Shown in pieces: positions 54,771 to 64,000 of a DNA stretch of 64,000 bases. The notes under the pieces were generated by a model. That model saw only the letters and a program-made list of their open reading frames with translations. It was not told the DNA's origin and did no database searches. Position 1 is the stretch's first letter; each line of letters opens with the position of its first letter. The stretch comes from Bacillota bacterium (GTDB taxonomy: Bacteria; Bacillota; Clostridia; Peptostreptococcales; Acidaminobacteraceae), in assembly GCA_020161295.1 (NCBI GenBank), contig JAIUOA010000003.1:62001-126000 (forward strand), written 5' to 3'. Made by a program: the position numbers and the translations under genes.

Positions 54771-56186
54771 TTATGGCGTAAGAATCAGTTCACTTGATTT
54801 TATAAATTCATTATACCACTCGTTAAACGTTTCATCACCCAAATAATCGCTCATATCTTCTCCCGCTTGAATGCGCTGAATCTTATCTTGAGCGAATTCG
54901 AACATGGACTTTTCAAACAGAATTCGCATTTCATAGCTGCCATAAAACGGACGATTGCCGTATAATTTATACGCTTCAAACATCTGCGTCGTGGTCTTCA
55001 CCGATGCGATGACCGTCGGGCTTACACCCTCTGTATTCACCGTGTTTAGCGCTTCTAAAATCCCATCCGATGTCAATGCTTCATCCATTACAGGAAAATA
55101 TCCGGTGGCCACTGCAAACTGCAAATTCTGTTCTGGTTTCGTAAACCATTTTAAGAACGCTGCTGCAGCGTATTCATGTGCTTCATCGCTTTTAAGGATA
55201 CACATGCCGGCCCCTTGCTGAACGGCTATTTTACTGCCATCAGCAAAATATGGATAAGGGAGTGCAGCCGATTCCACGTCGATGACCTCGCCGTTTTCCA
55301 GTGTTACCTGTGTTGGAAAATATGTCGCACCAGCAGTGGAGCCGGTATACGCGATGACATTGCCCACCTTCGCATCATCCGAGCTGAAACGGCCCAGCTT
55401 TTTATAGTATCCCATCAAATAGGGCTCATAGAAAGTTTCCCAGTGCTTTTTCGCTAACACCTCATCATAATTAAGCGTTGCCGTGCCATCCTCACCATAA
55501 GTGTACACTTCCTGCCCGAGCTGCATGGCCGTGATGAGGAAAAAGTTTGGTGCGGAGTCGATACTGATAAACGCCTTACCACCTGACCATTCGTAATACA
55601 GCTTCGACACCTCTAAAACACCTTCCCATGTGGCGAGTTGGTCCAGTGTCGCGCCCGTTTCACTGGCAAACACATCCCAGGACGTTTTGTTCAGATAGAG
55701 ATTTTCTGAGGATTTCGCCACGGGGATGATGAGAAACTTGCCATACTCGCCGAAAGCCCCTTCTGACACGAACTCGTCTCTAAAACCAGCGATTTCTTCC
55801 TCAGTAAAATAACTGGCCATATCAACCAGCGGCTTGATCTGATTCACACGGAATGCATTATCAGGATAAGCTGCGAAAATATCCGGCAGTGGCTGTGAAC
55901 CGATGGTTTCATTAGCCGCAGCAAACACCGCATCCGCTAACTGCTGCACGTCACCCTGTGTCATGGCATCCACCACGATGCCCTTCTCCATGCCCACGGT
56001 CTCGTTAAACGTATTCACCAGCGCATCGAAGCGCTCCTTCGTAGCGCCGTTATAATAGTGCCAGAGCCTAACCGTCGTCGGATGATCCGGATCCAGTGGG
56101 CTCTCGTCCTTAGCACAGCCACTAAGGCTAAAGAGCATCACGACCATAAGTACCAAAACGATTAATAATCTACAGTTCACCTTCAT
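54771..56186 (-). CDS. Extracellular solute-binding lipoprotein, family 1
   Basis: A 471-residue lipoprotein with lipobox SLSGC (cysteine near residue 24) and the family 1 core: VRLWHYYNGATKERFDALVN, the middle NLYLNKTSWDVF, and PYPYFADGSKIAVQQGAGMCI. Such proteins bind sugars or similar ligands for ABC importers, but there is no permease or ATPase gene here; the next gene is a sensor diguanylate cyclase. A role as the ligand-catching partner of that sensor is possible. The open frame reaches 56237, but GAGGGGG lies before the ATG at 56186. Confidence 0.88.
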   Translation of the reverse strand: MKVNCRLLIVLVLMVVMLFSLSGCAKDESPLDPDHPTTVRLWHYYNGATKERFDALVNTFNETVGMEKGIVVDAMTQGDVQQLADAVFAAANETIGSQPLPDIFAAYPDNAFRVNQIKPLVDMASYFTEEEIAGFRDEFVSEGAFGEYGKFLIIPVAKSSENLYLNKTSWDVFASETGATLDQLATWEGVLEVSKLYYEWSGGKAFISIDSAPNFFLITAMQLGQEVYTYGEDGTATLNYDEVLAKKHWETFYEPYLMGYYKKLGRFSSDDAKVGNVIAYTGSTAGATYFPTQVTLENGEVIDVESAALPYPYFADGSKIAVQQGAGMCILKSDEAHEYAAAAFLKWFTKPEQNLQFAVATGYFPVMDEALTSDGILEALNTVNTEGVSPTVIASVKTTTQMFEAYKLYGNRPFYGSYEMRILFEKSMFEFAQDKIQRIQAGEDMSDYLGDETFNEWYNEFIKSSELILTP

Positions 56187-56239
56187 TTTGCATCCCCCTC
56201 TGTTGATAAGTTCACATTTTAGAAGCTTTATACCCAAAA

Positions 56240-56273
56240 GAATCCCCTAATCAACACTTTTGATTAGGGGACT
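56240..56273 (-). terminator. Terminator of katG
   Basis: An 11-bp perfect stem TCCCCTAATCA/TGATTAGGGGA with a seven-base loop, followed on the minus strand by TTCTTTTGGG. Confidence 0.8.
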
Positions 56274-56286
56274 TCGATGTGATCCT

Positions 56287-59024
<2,738 letters not shown>

Positions 59025-59291
59025 GTTTTACCACCTATCTGAATTGATTTCATAACAACTTCTCATACCCTTATACCCTAATGCAACGCTATTTAACATG
59101 CATTTTCATACCGTTTGCGAACGCTCGACGCGAAAATGACTGCGCATGATTTCACTCACTTCAATTCCCCTCCACAGTCCCTTAAAGCGTAATTTTAAAC
59201 AGAAAAATAGTACCTATCAAAGCATTTAGTTTTGATAGGTACTACCTTAAAATCACATAAATTCTTCTTCGCCTACTTGTAATTACACGTA
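59025..59291. other. 267-bp intergenic region
   Basis: No gene is seen. It holds the ribosome site and presumed promoter of the membrane protein/katG unit and, at its right end, the terminator of the UPF0145 gene. Confidence 0.6.
59200..59242 (-). terminator. Terminator of the UPF0145 gene
   Basis: A 13-bp stem AGTACCTATCAAA/TTTGATAGGTACT with an eight-base loop, followed on the minus strand by ATTTTTCTG. Confidence 0.9.
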
Positions 59292-59612
59292 TTAATCAAG
59301 CACCACTGCGGTGCCCGACGCGGTTACCATCAGCATGTTATTGCCCTGTCCGAGCACTTCGTAGTCCACATCGATGCCGACCACTGCATCGGCACCTAAT
59401 CTTCTCGCGCGCTCTTCGAGTTCTCTTAGCGCTGCCGTTCTCGCATCCACGAGCTCTTCTTCATAAGAGCCTGAGCGTCCGCCGAAGATATTCGTCAGTC
59501 CCGCCGCGAAGTCCTTAATAAAATCCACACCGTTGATCACTTCTCCGAAAACGATGCCTTTATATTCGATAATTCTTCTGCCTTCAATTGTTGGTGTCGT
59601 CGACATAATCAT
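59292..59612 (-). CDS. YbjQ/UPF0145 family protein
   Basis: A 106-residue protein of the YbjQ (heavy-metal-binding-domain-like) family: [20 protein letters not shown], the long central helix [28 protein letters not shown] (residues 55-82), and the closing strand [11 protein letters not shown]. The family forms beta-alpha oligomers; function is unknown. GGAGG precedes the ATG at 59612; a TTG at 59627 opens the frame. Its own terminator follows. Confidence 0.9.
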   Translation of the reverse strand: MIMSTTPTIEGRRIIEYKGIVFGEVINGVDFIKDFAAGLTNIFGGRSGSYEEELVDARTAALRELEERARRLGADAVVGIDVDYEVLGQGNNMLMVTASGTAVVLD

Positions 59613-59692
59613 CTGTTTGTCCTCCAAATCTAAGATAGAATCAGTCTACCAGACGAAGGTTAAGGAATCATTAAAACCCAAAATAAAATTCC

Positions 59693-60388
59693 TTAAATTC
59701 TTCCCCCGTGAAAACACAAATACTGTTTCACAGGTAATTTTTTCAGTTGTTCCAATGATGCCTTCGCCGTCTCTAAATCTAAACAAAAATGAGGGTTAGC
59801 GATGACCAGTTCATCATTTTCCACTACAGCGGCATCGCCAGTAATCAGAAACCCAAACGGTTCTAAATACAGTGAAGCGTGACCAGGAGTATGACCAGGC
59901 GTCATCATGATTTCACAGCCACCTGCCCACGGTAAACGCTCACCATGCTTTACCGTCCTATCTACCTTAACCGGTTCTAACCGCTCCATCCGCGCTACGA
60001 ACTCTCTGCCAAATGGCTTATGCGCTTCTGGCATGGAAGCCAATACAGCCTCAGCTTGAACCAGCCGCAAATTTCTCTTTTCACCCGTCACATAGGGTGC
60101 CTCCAGCTCAGAAGTGACGATCTCTATATGCGGATAGAGGCGTTTAAGCGCTGCTGCAGCGCCCATGTGGTCATCATCCTGATGGGTGATGAACAACGCC
60201 GTAAGCTCTTCCAGCTCATAGCCATGCGCATTCATGGCTTCAGATAGTTGCGGTAAAAAATTAGGATATCCGCAATCTACAAGTACCAGATTCCCTTCAC
60301 TCTTTAGAAGAACAGGATGGATTTCATGGATTTGCTGCTGATACTCAAAGCTTAACGTTAATAGGATGACTACGTTTATAGGCTTCAT
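59693..60388 (-). CDS. MBL-fold metallo-hydrolase
   Basis: A 231-residue metallo-beta-lactamase-fold hydrolase. The first motif is THQDDDHMG (residues 68-76), where the second His of HxHxDH is Asp, as in some YflN/YtnP-like members. GHTPGHASL supplies the next ligand and ITGDAAV the bridging Asp; a late His is in FHGGRI at the very end. The substrate is unknown. AGAGG lies before the ATG. Confidence 0.9.
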   Translation of the reverse strand: MKPINVVILLTLSFEYQQQIHEIHPVLLKSEGNLVLVDCGYPNFLPQLSEAMNAHGYELEELTALFITHQDDDHMGAAAALKRLYPHIEIVTSELEAPYVTGEKRNLRLVQAEAVLASMPEAHKPFGREFVARMERLEPVKVDRTVKHGERLPWAGGCEIMMTPGHTPGHASLYLEPFGFLITGDAAVVENDELVIANPHFCLDLETAKASLEQLKKLPVKQYLCFHGGRI

Positions 60389-60505
60389 ACCTAACCTCTT
60401 TCATACTAGAATTTATAATTATTCTATCATATGCCCATTAGTATGATTGAAACGTAAAAGAAATTTAATGATATAATTAAAGTATAAAAACTTATGGAGG
60501 CGTCT

Positions 60506-60700
60506 ATGAGAGTTAAAATAACTGAATTCAAAATCGGACAACCCGCGATTCGGGCACTTGAGTCCATCGACATCGAATATCTTGACCAGTTGACTGGGAT
60601 TACGGAAAAGGAGCTCATGTCGCTTCATGGGTTTGGGAAAAAAGGGCTAGCGATTTTAAAGACAGCGTTAGCTGAACGTGGACTCGCACTAAAAGAATAA
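60506..60700 (+). CDS. Small helix-hairpin-helix protein like RNA polymerase alpha CTD
   Basis: A 64-residue protein. IGQPAIRALESIDIEYLDQL, then ITEKELMSLHGFGKKGLAIL, follows the alpha subunit C-terminal domain pattern (two helix-hairpin-helix-like turns with GFGKKGL in place of NLGKKSL). It may bind DNA or RNA polymerase; stand-alone copies are found in Firmicutes. GGAGG lies five bases before the ATG at 60506. It heads a row of four small plus-strand genes. Confidence 0.75.
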   Translation: MRVKITEFKIGQPAIRALESIDIEYLDQLTGITEKELMSLHGFGKKGLAILKTALAERGLALKE

Positions 60701-60770
60701 TCTGCCGAGAAACCTTCACACTTTCACCACATTTAGGGCGTATACTGATGATAACAAAGGAGGTAATCTT

Positions 60771-60953
60771 ATGATGTTTCTCGTTATCATCGGAATCGGA
60801 GTACTCGTCTACTATTCCATGAATAATAATAAAGTTTCTCAGCCTTCAGCTGCATCCACCACTAGACCCTTAGAGCTTCTGGAAATGCGATATGCTAAAG
60901 GCGAAATCGATGAAGAAACTTTCCTTAGAATGAAATCGACGCTACTCTCTTAA
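60771..60953 (+). CDS. Short membrane protein with SHOCT domain
   Basis: A 60-residue protein: one N-terminal membrane helix (FLVIIGIGVLVYY) and a C-terminal SHOCT motif (LELLEMRYAKGEIDEETFLRMK, residues 34-55), a short helical hairpin often found at the ends of membrane or oligomerising proteins. A full-strength AAAGGAGGTAA ribosome site precedes the ATG. It precedes a second SHOCT gene by 21 bp. Confidence 0.85.
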   Translation: MMFLVIIGIGVLVYYSMNNNKVSQPSAASTTRPLELLEMRYAKGEIDEETFLRMKSTLLS

Positions 60954-60974
60954 ATGTAAAAAGGAGGAATCCAC

Positions 60975-61253
60975 ATGATGTTTGGTAGATTTGGTAACGG
61001 CTTCGGGCCAGGAGATGGCGCTTGGGGCTGCTTTGGAAACGGCTTTTGGGGCTACGGCTTTATGGGACCCCTGATGATGCTCGGTTTTATTTTAATCACC
61101 GCGCTCGTCGTTTACTTGATTTTTAGATCAAGTAAAAAACGCCAGCTTCAAAGTACTTCAACTGACGCACTTAACCTTTTACAGATCCGTTTCGTAAAAG
61201 GAGAAATCACGGAAGAAGAATATCTACAGAAGAAGAATTTACTCAGCAAATAG
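60975..61253 (+). CDS. Membrane protein with SHOCT domain
   Basis: A 92-residue protein. A Gly/Phe/Trp-rich start (residues 1-28, GRFGNGFGPGDGAWGCFGNG and GFWGYGFMG) leads into one membrane helix (MMLGFILITALVVYLIF) and a C-terminal SHOCT motif (LNLLQIRFVKGEITEEEYLQKK). It is a paralogue of the preceding gene in its C-terminal part. AAAGGAGG precedes the ATG. Probably cotranscribed with the preceding and following small genes. Confidence 0.85.
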   Translation: MMFGRFGNGFGPGDGAWGCFGNGFWGYGFMGPLMMLGFILITALVVYLIFRSSKKRQLQSTSTDALNLLQIRFVKGEITEEEYLQKKNLLSK

Positions 61254-61292
61254 GTTGCGTTTAAACGCGAGCATGTTAGTGAGGAGATTAAA

Positions 61293-61415
61293 ATGCTAAA
61301 AAAAATCAAAGCCGCGTTTCAGCGGCTAATGGAAACTATCGGTGAGCAAAACAAATCGCAGTACGGTGGTCAAGGCATCAACTGCTGTGACCTAAATAAA
61401 AAACCAAATAAATAA
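61293..61415 (+). CDS. LDCC-motif putative metal-binding peptide
   Basis: A 40-residue peptide ending QYGGQGINCCDLNKKPNK. The pattern FGG-x-x-LDCCDLN, seen here as YGG and INCCDLN, is that of the LDCC-motif family of tiny clostridial proteins thought to bind metal through the CC pair. GAGGAG lies before the ATG. It lies 39 bp after the second SHOCT gene. The family call rests on this motif only. Confidence 0.8.
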   Translation: MLKKIKAAFQRLMETIGEQNKSQYGGQGINCCDLNKKPNK

Positions 61416-61424
61416 TCTTTCCAT

Positions 61425-62219
61425 TTACTTTTGCCACATGTGATTCAGCGGCCCTCTGCCACTTCCTAAATCAAGACCCGCACGAATCGCACCGGTGACG
61501 TAATCCTTCGATTTTCGCACGCTTTCCTTTAAATCATACCCCAGCGCCAAATGACTGGCGATGGCCGATGAAAGCGTACAGCCCGTCCCATGGGTGTTCG
61601 GATTCGGGATACGCGCACCATAAAACCAGCAGAATTCCCCATATGATAAAAGCAGATCATCAGAGGTGTCCTGAAAATGGCCGCCTTTGATGAGCACTGC
61701 TTTTTTTGTGTGCTGTGCCAATACCTCCGCTGCACACGCCATTTCCTCCCCACTTCGAATACGCATCCCCGTCAGAACCTCCGCTTCCATGAGATTCGGC
61801 GTCATCACATGTGCGATGGGGATGAGTTTAGTTTTCACCACCTCCATGGCAGAATCGGATAGAAGCTTCGCGCCTGAGGTGGACACCATAACCGGATCCA
61901 CCACGATGTTTACCGCATGATACTCAAGCAGCTTTTCCACGATCACCTCTGCGATTTCACCACTGGATACCATGCCGATTTTCACCGCATCAGGGCGGAT
62001 ATCGGTAAAAATCGCATCTAGCTGTTTCGCCACGAATGCTGGTGACACCTCAGAAATGCCGTAGACGCCCATGGTATTCTGCGCAGTAAGCGCCGTGATG
62101 ACACTCATGCCGTAGACCCCATGCGCCGCAAAAGTTTTAAGGTCCGCTTGAATCCCTGCGCCGCCGCTGGGATCCGAGCCTGCGATGGTTAAAACCGTTT
62201 TTAATTGCGTCGTTTTCAT
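61425..62219 (-). CDS. thiD: Hydroxymethylpyrimidine kinase / phosphomethylpyrimidine kinase
   Basis: Phosphorylates HMP twice on the way to thiamine. The 264-residue protein has the ribokinase-type entry TIAGSDPSGGAGIQADLKTF and the C-terminal anion hole NTHGTGCTLSSAIAS. It overlaps thiE by four bases (ATGA) and is the last gene of the thi operon here. Confidence 0.97.
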   Translation of the reverse strand: MKTTQLKTVLTIAGSDPSGGAGIQADLKTFAAHGVYGMSVITALTAQNTMGVYGISEVSPAFVAKQLDAIFTDIRPDAVKIGMVSSGEIAEVIVEKLLEYHAVNIVVDPVMVSTSGAKLLSDSAMEVVKTKLIPIAHVMTPNLMEAEVLTGMRIRSGEEMACAAEVLAQHTKKAVLIKGGHFQDTSDDLLLSYGEFCWFYGARIPNPNTHGTGCTLSSAIASHLALGYDLKESVRKSKDYVTGAIRAGLDLGSGRGPLNHMWQK

Positions 62220-62884
62220 CCGAATACCTCCATGGCTTTTAACTTTAATTTCGAAGTGGCCGTCGAAATATCCGCTTCCGCAAAAATGGCGGATATCACT
62301 GCAACTCCACAGATGCCACTCCCTTTAAGACGGTCCATATTCGTTAGCCCGATCCCGCCGATGGCCACCACCGGAATCCGCACAGCCTCACAGATGGCTT
62401 TTAAGGTATCCAGCGCGACTGCGTCGGCATCGGCTTTTGAACCGGTGGGAAAAATGGCGCCTACGCCCAGATAATCCGCTCCCTCATCTTCCGCTTTTAT
62501 CGCCTGCTCTACCGTCTGAACCGACACGCCTAGAAGCTTGTTTGGACCGATTTGATGACGCGTGTTCACGACATCGCCATCGCTCTGACCGATATGCACC
62601 CCATCGGCATCGACAGCCAGCGCTACCGAGAGGTCATCGTTGATAATAAACGGGATCTGATACTTAGCAGCCACCGATTTTAATTGCGCCGCAAGTGGCA
62701 TCATCTCAGCACTGGACATTTCCTTTTCCCTGAGCTGTAAAAAAGAGCCGCCTGCACTGAGCACTTCTTCCACCTGTTCAGCGAGACATCGCTCGCCTAG
62801 CCAGGTCCGGTCCGTGACCACGTAGAGTCTGAGCTTATTCGCTAGTTCATCCGCTAAACGCCTGACAGGATCACTTGATTTCAA
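62216..62884 (-). CDS. thiE: Thiamine-phosphate synthase
   Basis: Joins HMP-PP and thiazole phosphate to thiamine phosphate. The 222-residue TIM barrel has LYVVTDR, QLREKEMS, INDDLSVAL, DGVHIGQSDGD and GVGAIFPTGSKADAD. The start is TTG at 62884 with AAGGGGG six bases before, inside the end of thiM (14-bp overlap). Confidence 0.96.
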   Translation of the reverse strand: MKSSDPVRRLADELANKLRLYVVTDRTWLGERCLAEQVEEVLSAGGSFLQLREKEMSSAEMMPLAAQLKSVAAKYQIPFIINDDLSVALAVDADGVHIGQSDGDVVNTRHQIGPNKLLGVSVQTVEQAIKAEDEGADYLGVGAIFPTGSKADADAVALDTLKAICEAVRIPVVAIGGIGLTNMDRLKGSGICGVAVISAIFAEADISTATSKLKLKAMEVFG

Positions 62885-63695
62885 CCTTTGCCCCCTTTTC
62901 TAAGACATCAGCCGTGAGATTGCTCAGCGCATCGATGATCAGGGTTCGAAGGGTTCCCGTACCCGCCTCTAATCGCAGCATTTTCTCATGCGCCATTTCA
63001 CCGCATAATCCCATGGCCACTACGGCAGAAGCAGTGGCTTCTAATGGGTTTGCGGCATTTGCCCCTACATATGCCCCGATGATGCCGGTGAGCATACAGC
63101 CTGTACCAGTGATTTTGCTCATACTGGCGTGACCATTTTTAATGACATAGGCCTTATCAGCATCCGCCACCACATCGATGGCGCCAGTGATGGCGATTAC
63201 TGAACCTGTCTTAGCTGCAAAGCGCTTCGCAAAGGCCACCACTTCATCCAGGGTCTCATCGGTAATCCGGTCAGCCTCTGCTGCATCGACGCCCTTCGTG
63301 GTGCCGCCTCCTGTGGCGAGAAATTTGATTTCTGAGATGTTGCCGCGGATAACAGAAAAGTTGATGGTTTCCATTAGCTTTAATGCCGTTTCATTTCGAA
63401 GCGCTGAAGCCCCTGCACCAACTGGATCGAAAACGACAGGGTGTCCTAACGCATTCGCTTTTTTACCTGCTACCCGCATGGAATCGATGGTTCTGGCATT
63501 AAGGGTTCCCATGTTGATGACCAGTGATGAACAGATGGTGGTGATATCCTCCACTTCAGAAACCTCGTCCGCCATGATGGGCGACCCGCCAGATGCGAGG
63601 ATGACGTTTGCCACGTCATTTACCGTGACGTAATTGGTGATGGTGTGAACCAGTGGTGTGGTCTTAACCACATTTGAGTACACATTATGAAACAT
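62871..63695 (-). CDS. thiM: Hydroxyethylthiazole kinase
   Basis: Salvages thiazole by phosphorylation. The 274-residue protein from the chosen start has PLVHTITNYVTVNDVAN, GGSPIMADE, VFDPVGAGAS and the GTGC catalytic end motif (ITGTGCML). The frame opens 13 codons upstream, but GGGAGG lies nine bases before the ATG at 63695. It overlaps the permease end by 11 bp and thiE by 14 bp. Confidence 0.96.
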   Translation of the reverse strand: MFHNVYSNVVKTTPLVHTITNYVTVNDVANVILASGGSPIMADEVSEVEDITTICSSLVINMGTLNARTIDSMRVAGKKANALGHPVVFDPVGAGASALRNETALKLMETINFSVIRGNISEIKFLATGGGTTKGVDAAEADRITDETLDEVVAFAKRFAAKTGSVIAITGAIDVVADADKAYVIKNGHASMSKITGTGCMLTGIIGAYVGANAANPLEATASAVVAMGLCGEMAHEKMLRLEAGTGTLRTLIIDALSNLTADVLEKGAKVEIK

Positions 63696-64000
63696 ATTTG
63701 ATGACCTCCCTTTTGATTTTATAAATTCCCACACTGAGCGACATGACGATGACGATTACCGGTAATGTACTTCCGATGGGTAAATCAGCCTTTATGAAGA
63801 TGCGGTAAAGGATAAATCCCACGAGCCATAAGGCCACATTCGTGAGGTTCCATTTGTTCTGTGAGGATGCATGCGGGTGGGTATAGAAATCGGTGATGAG
63901 CAGCGCGGCCATTGGAACAAATACGGATCCGATGAGAAGTAGAAACCCTTCATACTGATGCATCGGTGTGAAGATCGCCAGTAGCGTGCCCATCAAACAG
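63685..64000 (-). CDS. cytX: HMP/thiamine-precursor permease CytX, C-terminal part
   Basis: Only about the last 104 codons are in the window; the start lies beyond base 64000. The sequence (LLAIFTPMHQYEGFLLLIGSVFVPMAALLITDFY, positions near the window edge) matches the end of NCS1-family cytosine/hydroxymethylpyrimidine permeases, and the place before thiM-thiE-thiD supports CytX, a transporter of the pyrimidine moiety. Four hydrophobic segments are visible. A TPP riboswitch would be expected farther right, outside the window. Confidence 0.85.
   Translation of the reverse strand, partial: CLMGTLLAIFTPMHQYEGFLLLIGSVFVPMAALLITDFYTHPHASSQNKWNLTNVALWLVGFILYRIFIKADLPIGSTLPVIVIVMSLSVGIYKIKREVIKYVS

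Noticed and set aside
61416..61424. A terminator between the LDCC gene and the convergent thiD
   Set aside because: The gap is nine bases and no clear hairpin with a T-run was found on either strand.

Overview
The window looks like the chromosome of a low-to-mid GC, amino-acid-fermenting anaerobe of the Firmicutes, class Clostridia. Support comes from gene content and order: Rex beside a thiolase, fhs, gdhA, a small 2[4Fe-4S] ferredoxin, the tsaE-tsaB-rimI-tsaD block, secA-prfB with a +1 programmed frameshift, a T-box leader, strong GGAGG ribosome sites, many TTG/GTG starts, and LPxTG surface proteins. A genus cannot be fixed without rRNA; relatives of Fusibacter or Acidaminobacter are a guess. 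No tRNA, rRNA, CRISPR array, prophage or insertion sequence is visible.

Layout. 1-236 is the tail of a sensor kinase. 316-11557 is central metabolism on the minus strand: DUF554 protein, fhs, a large BTAD/AAA/TPR regulator, hutU with a PucR regulator, gdhA, then a plus-strand ferredoxin. 11586-14037 holds marR, thiolase and rex. 14210-16466 holds an ABC-F ATPase and an acyl carrier protein. The convergent gap 16467-16852 carries a cluster of DnaA-box-like sites. 16853-27673 is housekeeping on the minus strand: tsaD-rimI-tsaB-tsaE, an amidohydrolase, tex, prfB, secA and a DUF5317 protein. 27968-30701 holds an XRE regulator, a small zinc-ribbon protein and a lysine-type T-box in front of a class I lysyl-tRNA synthetase. 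30772-35040 has stress and cofactor genes (AIM24 family, sirtuin, msrB, VOC, lipA, a secreted Gly/Met-rich protein).

35133-43000 is a divergent pair of sortase-type surface proteins: a VWA plus Cna_B adhesin of about 1750 residues and an 852-residue protein with DUF5011-like domains. Their start codons are 53 bp apart, around a perfect 15-bp inverted repeat that contains both ribosome binding sites. 43078-51650 is an envelope and signalling region with two broken genes: a condensation-type acyltransferase with an in-frame amber stop and an HD-GYP response regulator with a 1-base frameshift. It also has lgt, a large lipoprotein and a polysaccharide deacetylase. 51699-52648 is a divergent pair, a cytochrome-b5-like lipoprotein and a small His-rich four-helix membrane protein, whose shared promoter region is bracketed by a perfect 12-bp inverted repeat. 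52649-56186 is a solute-binding lipoprotein followed by a membrane diguanylate cyclase. The rest holds katG, small proteins (UPF0145, MBL fold, alpha-CTD-like, two SHOCT, one LDCC-motif peptide) and a thiamine salvage operon, cytX-thiM-thiE-thiD, cut by the right edge.

Together these suggest fermentation of histidine and glutamate through urocanase, glutamate dehydrogenase and one-carbon metabolism, redox control by Rex, some oxygen defence (KatG, MsrB) and an elaborate cell surface. The best candidates for something undescribed are the shared ribosome-site hairpin of the adhesin pair, the cytochrome-b5 lipoprotein and membrane module with its paired operator-like repeats, and the DnaA-box cluster far from any replication gene.
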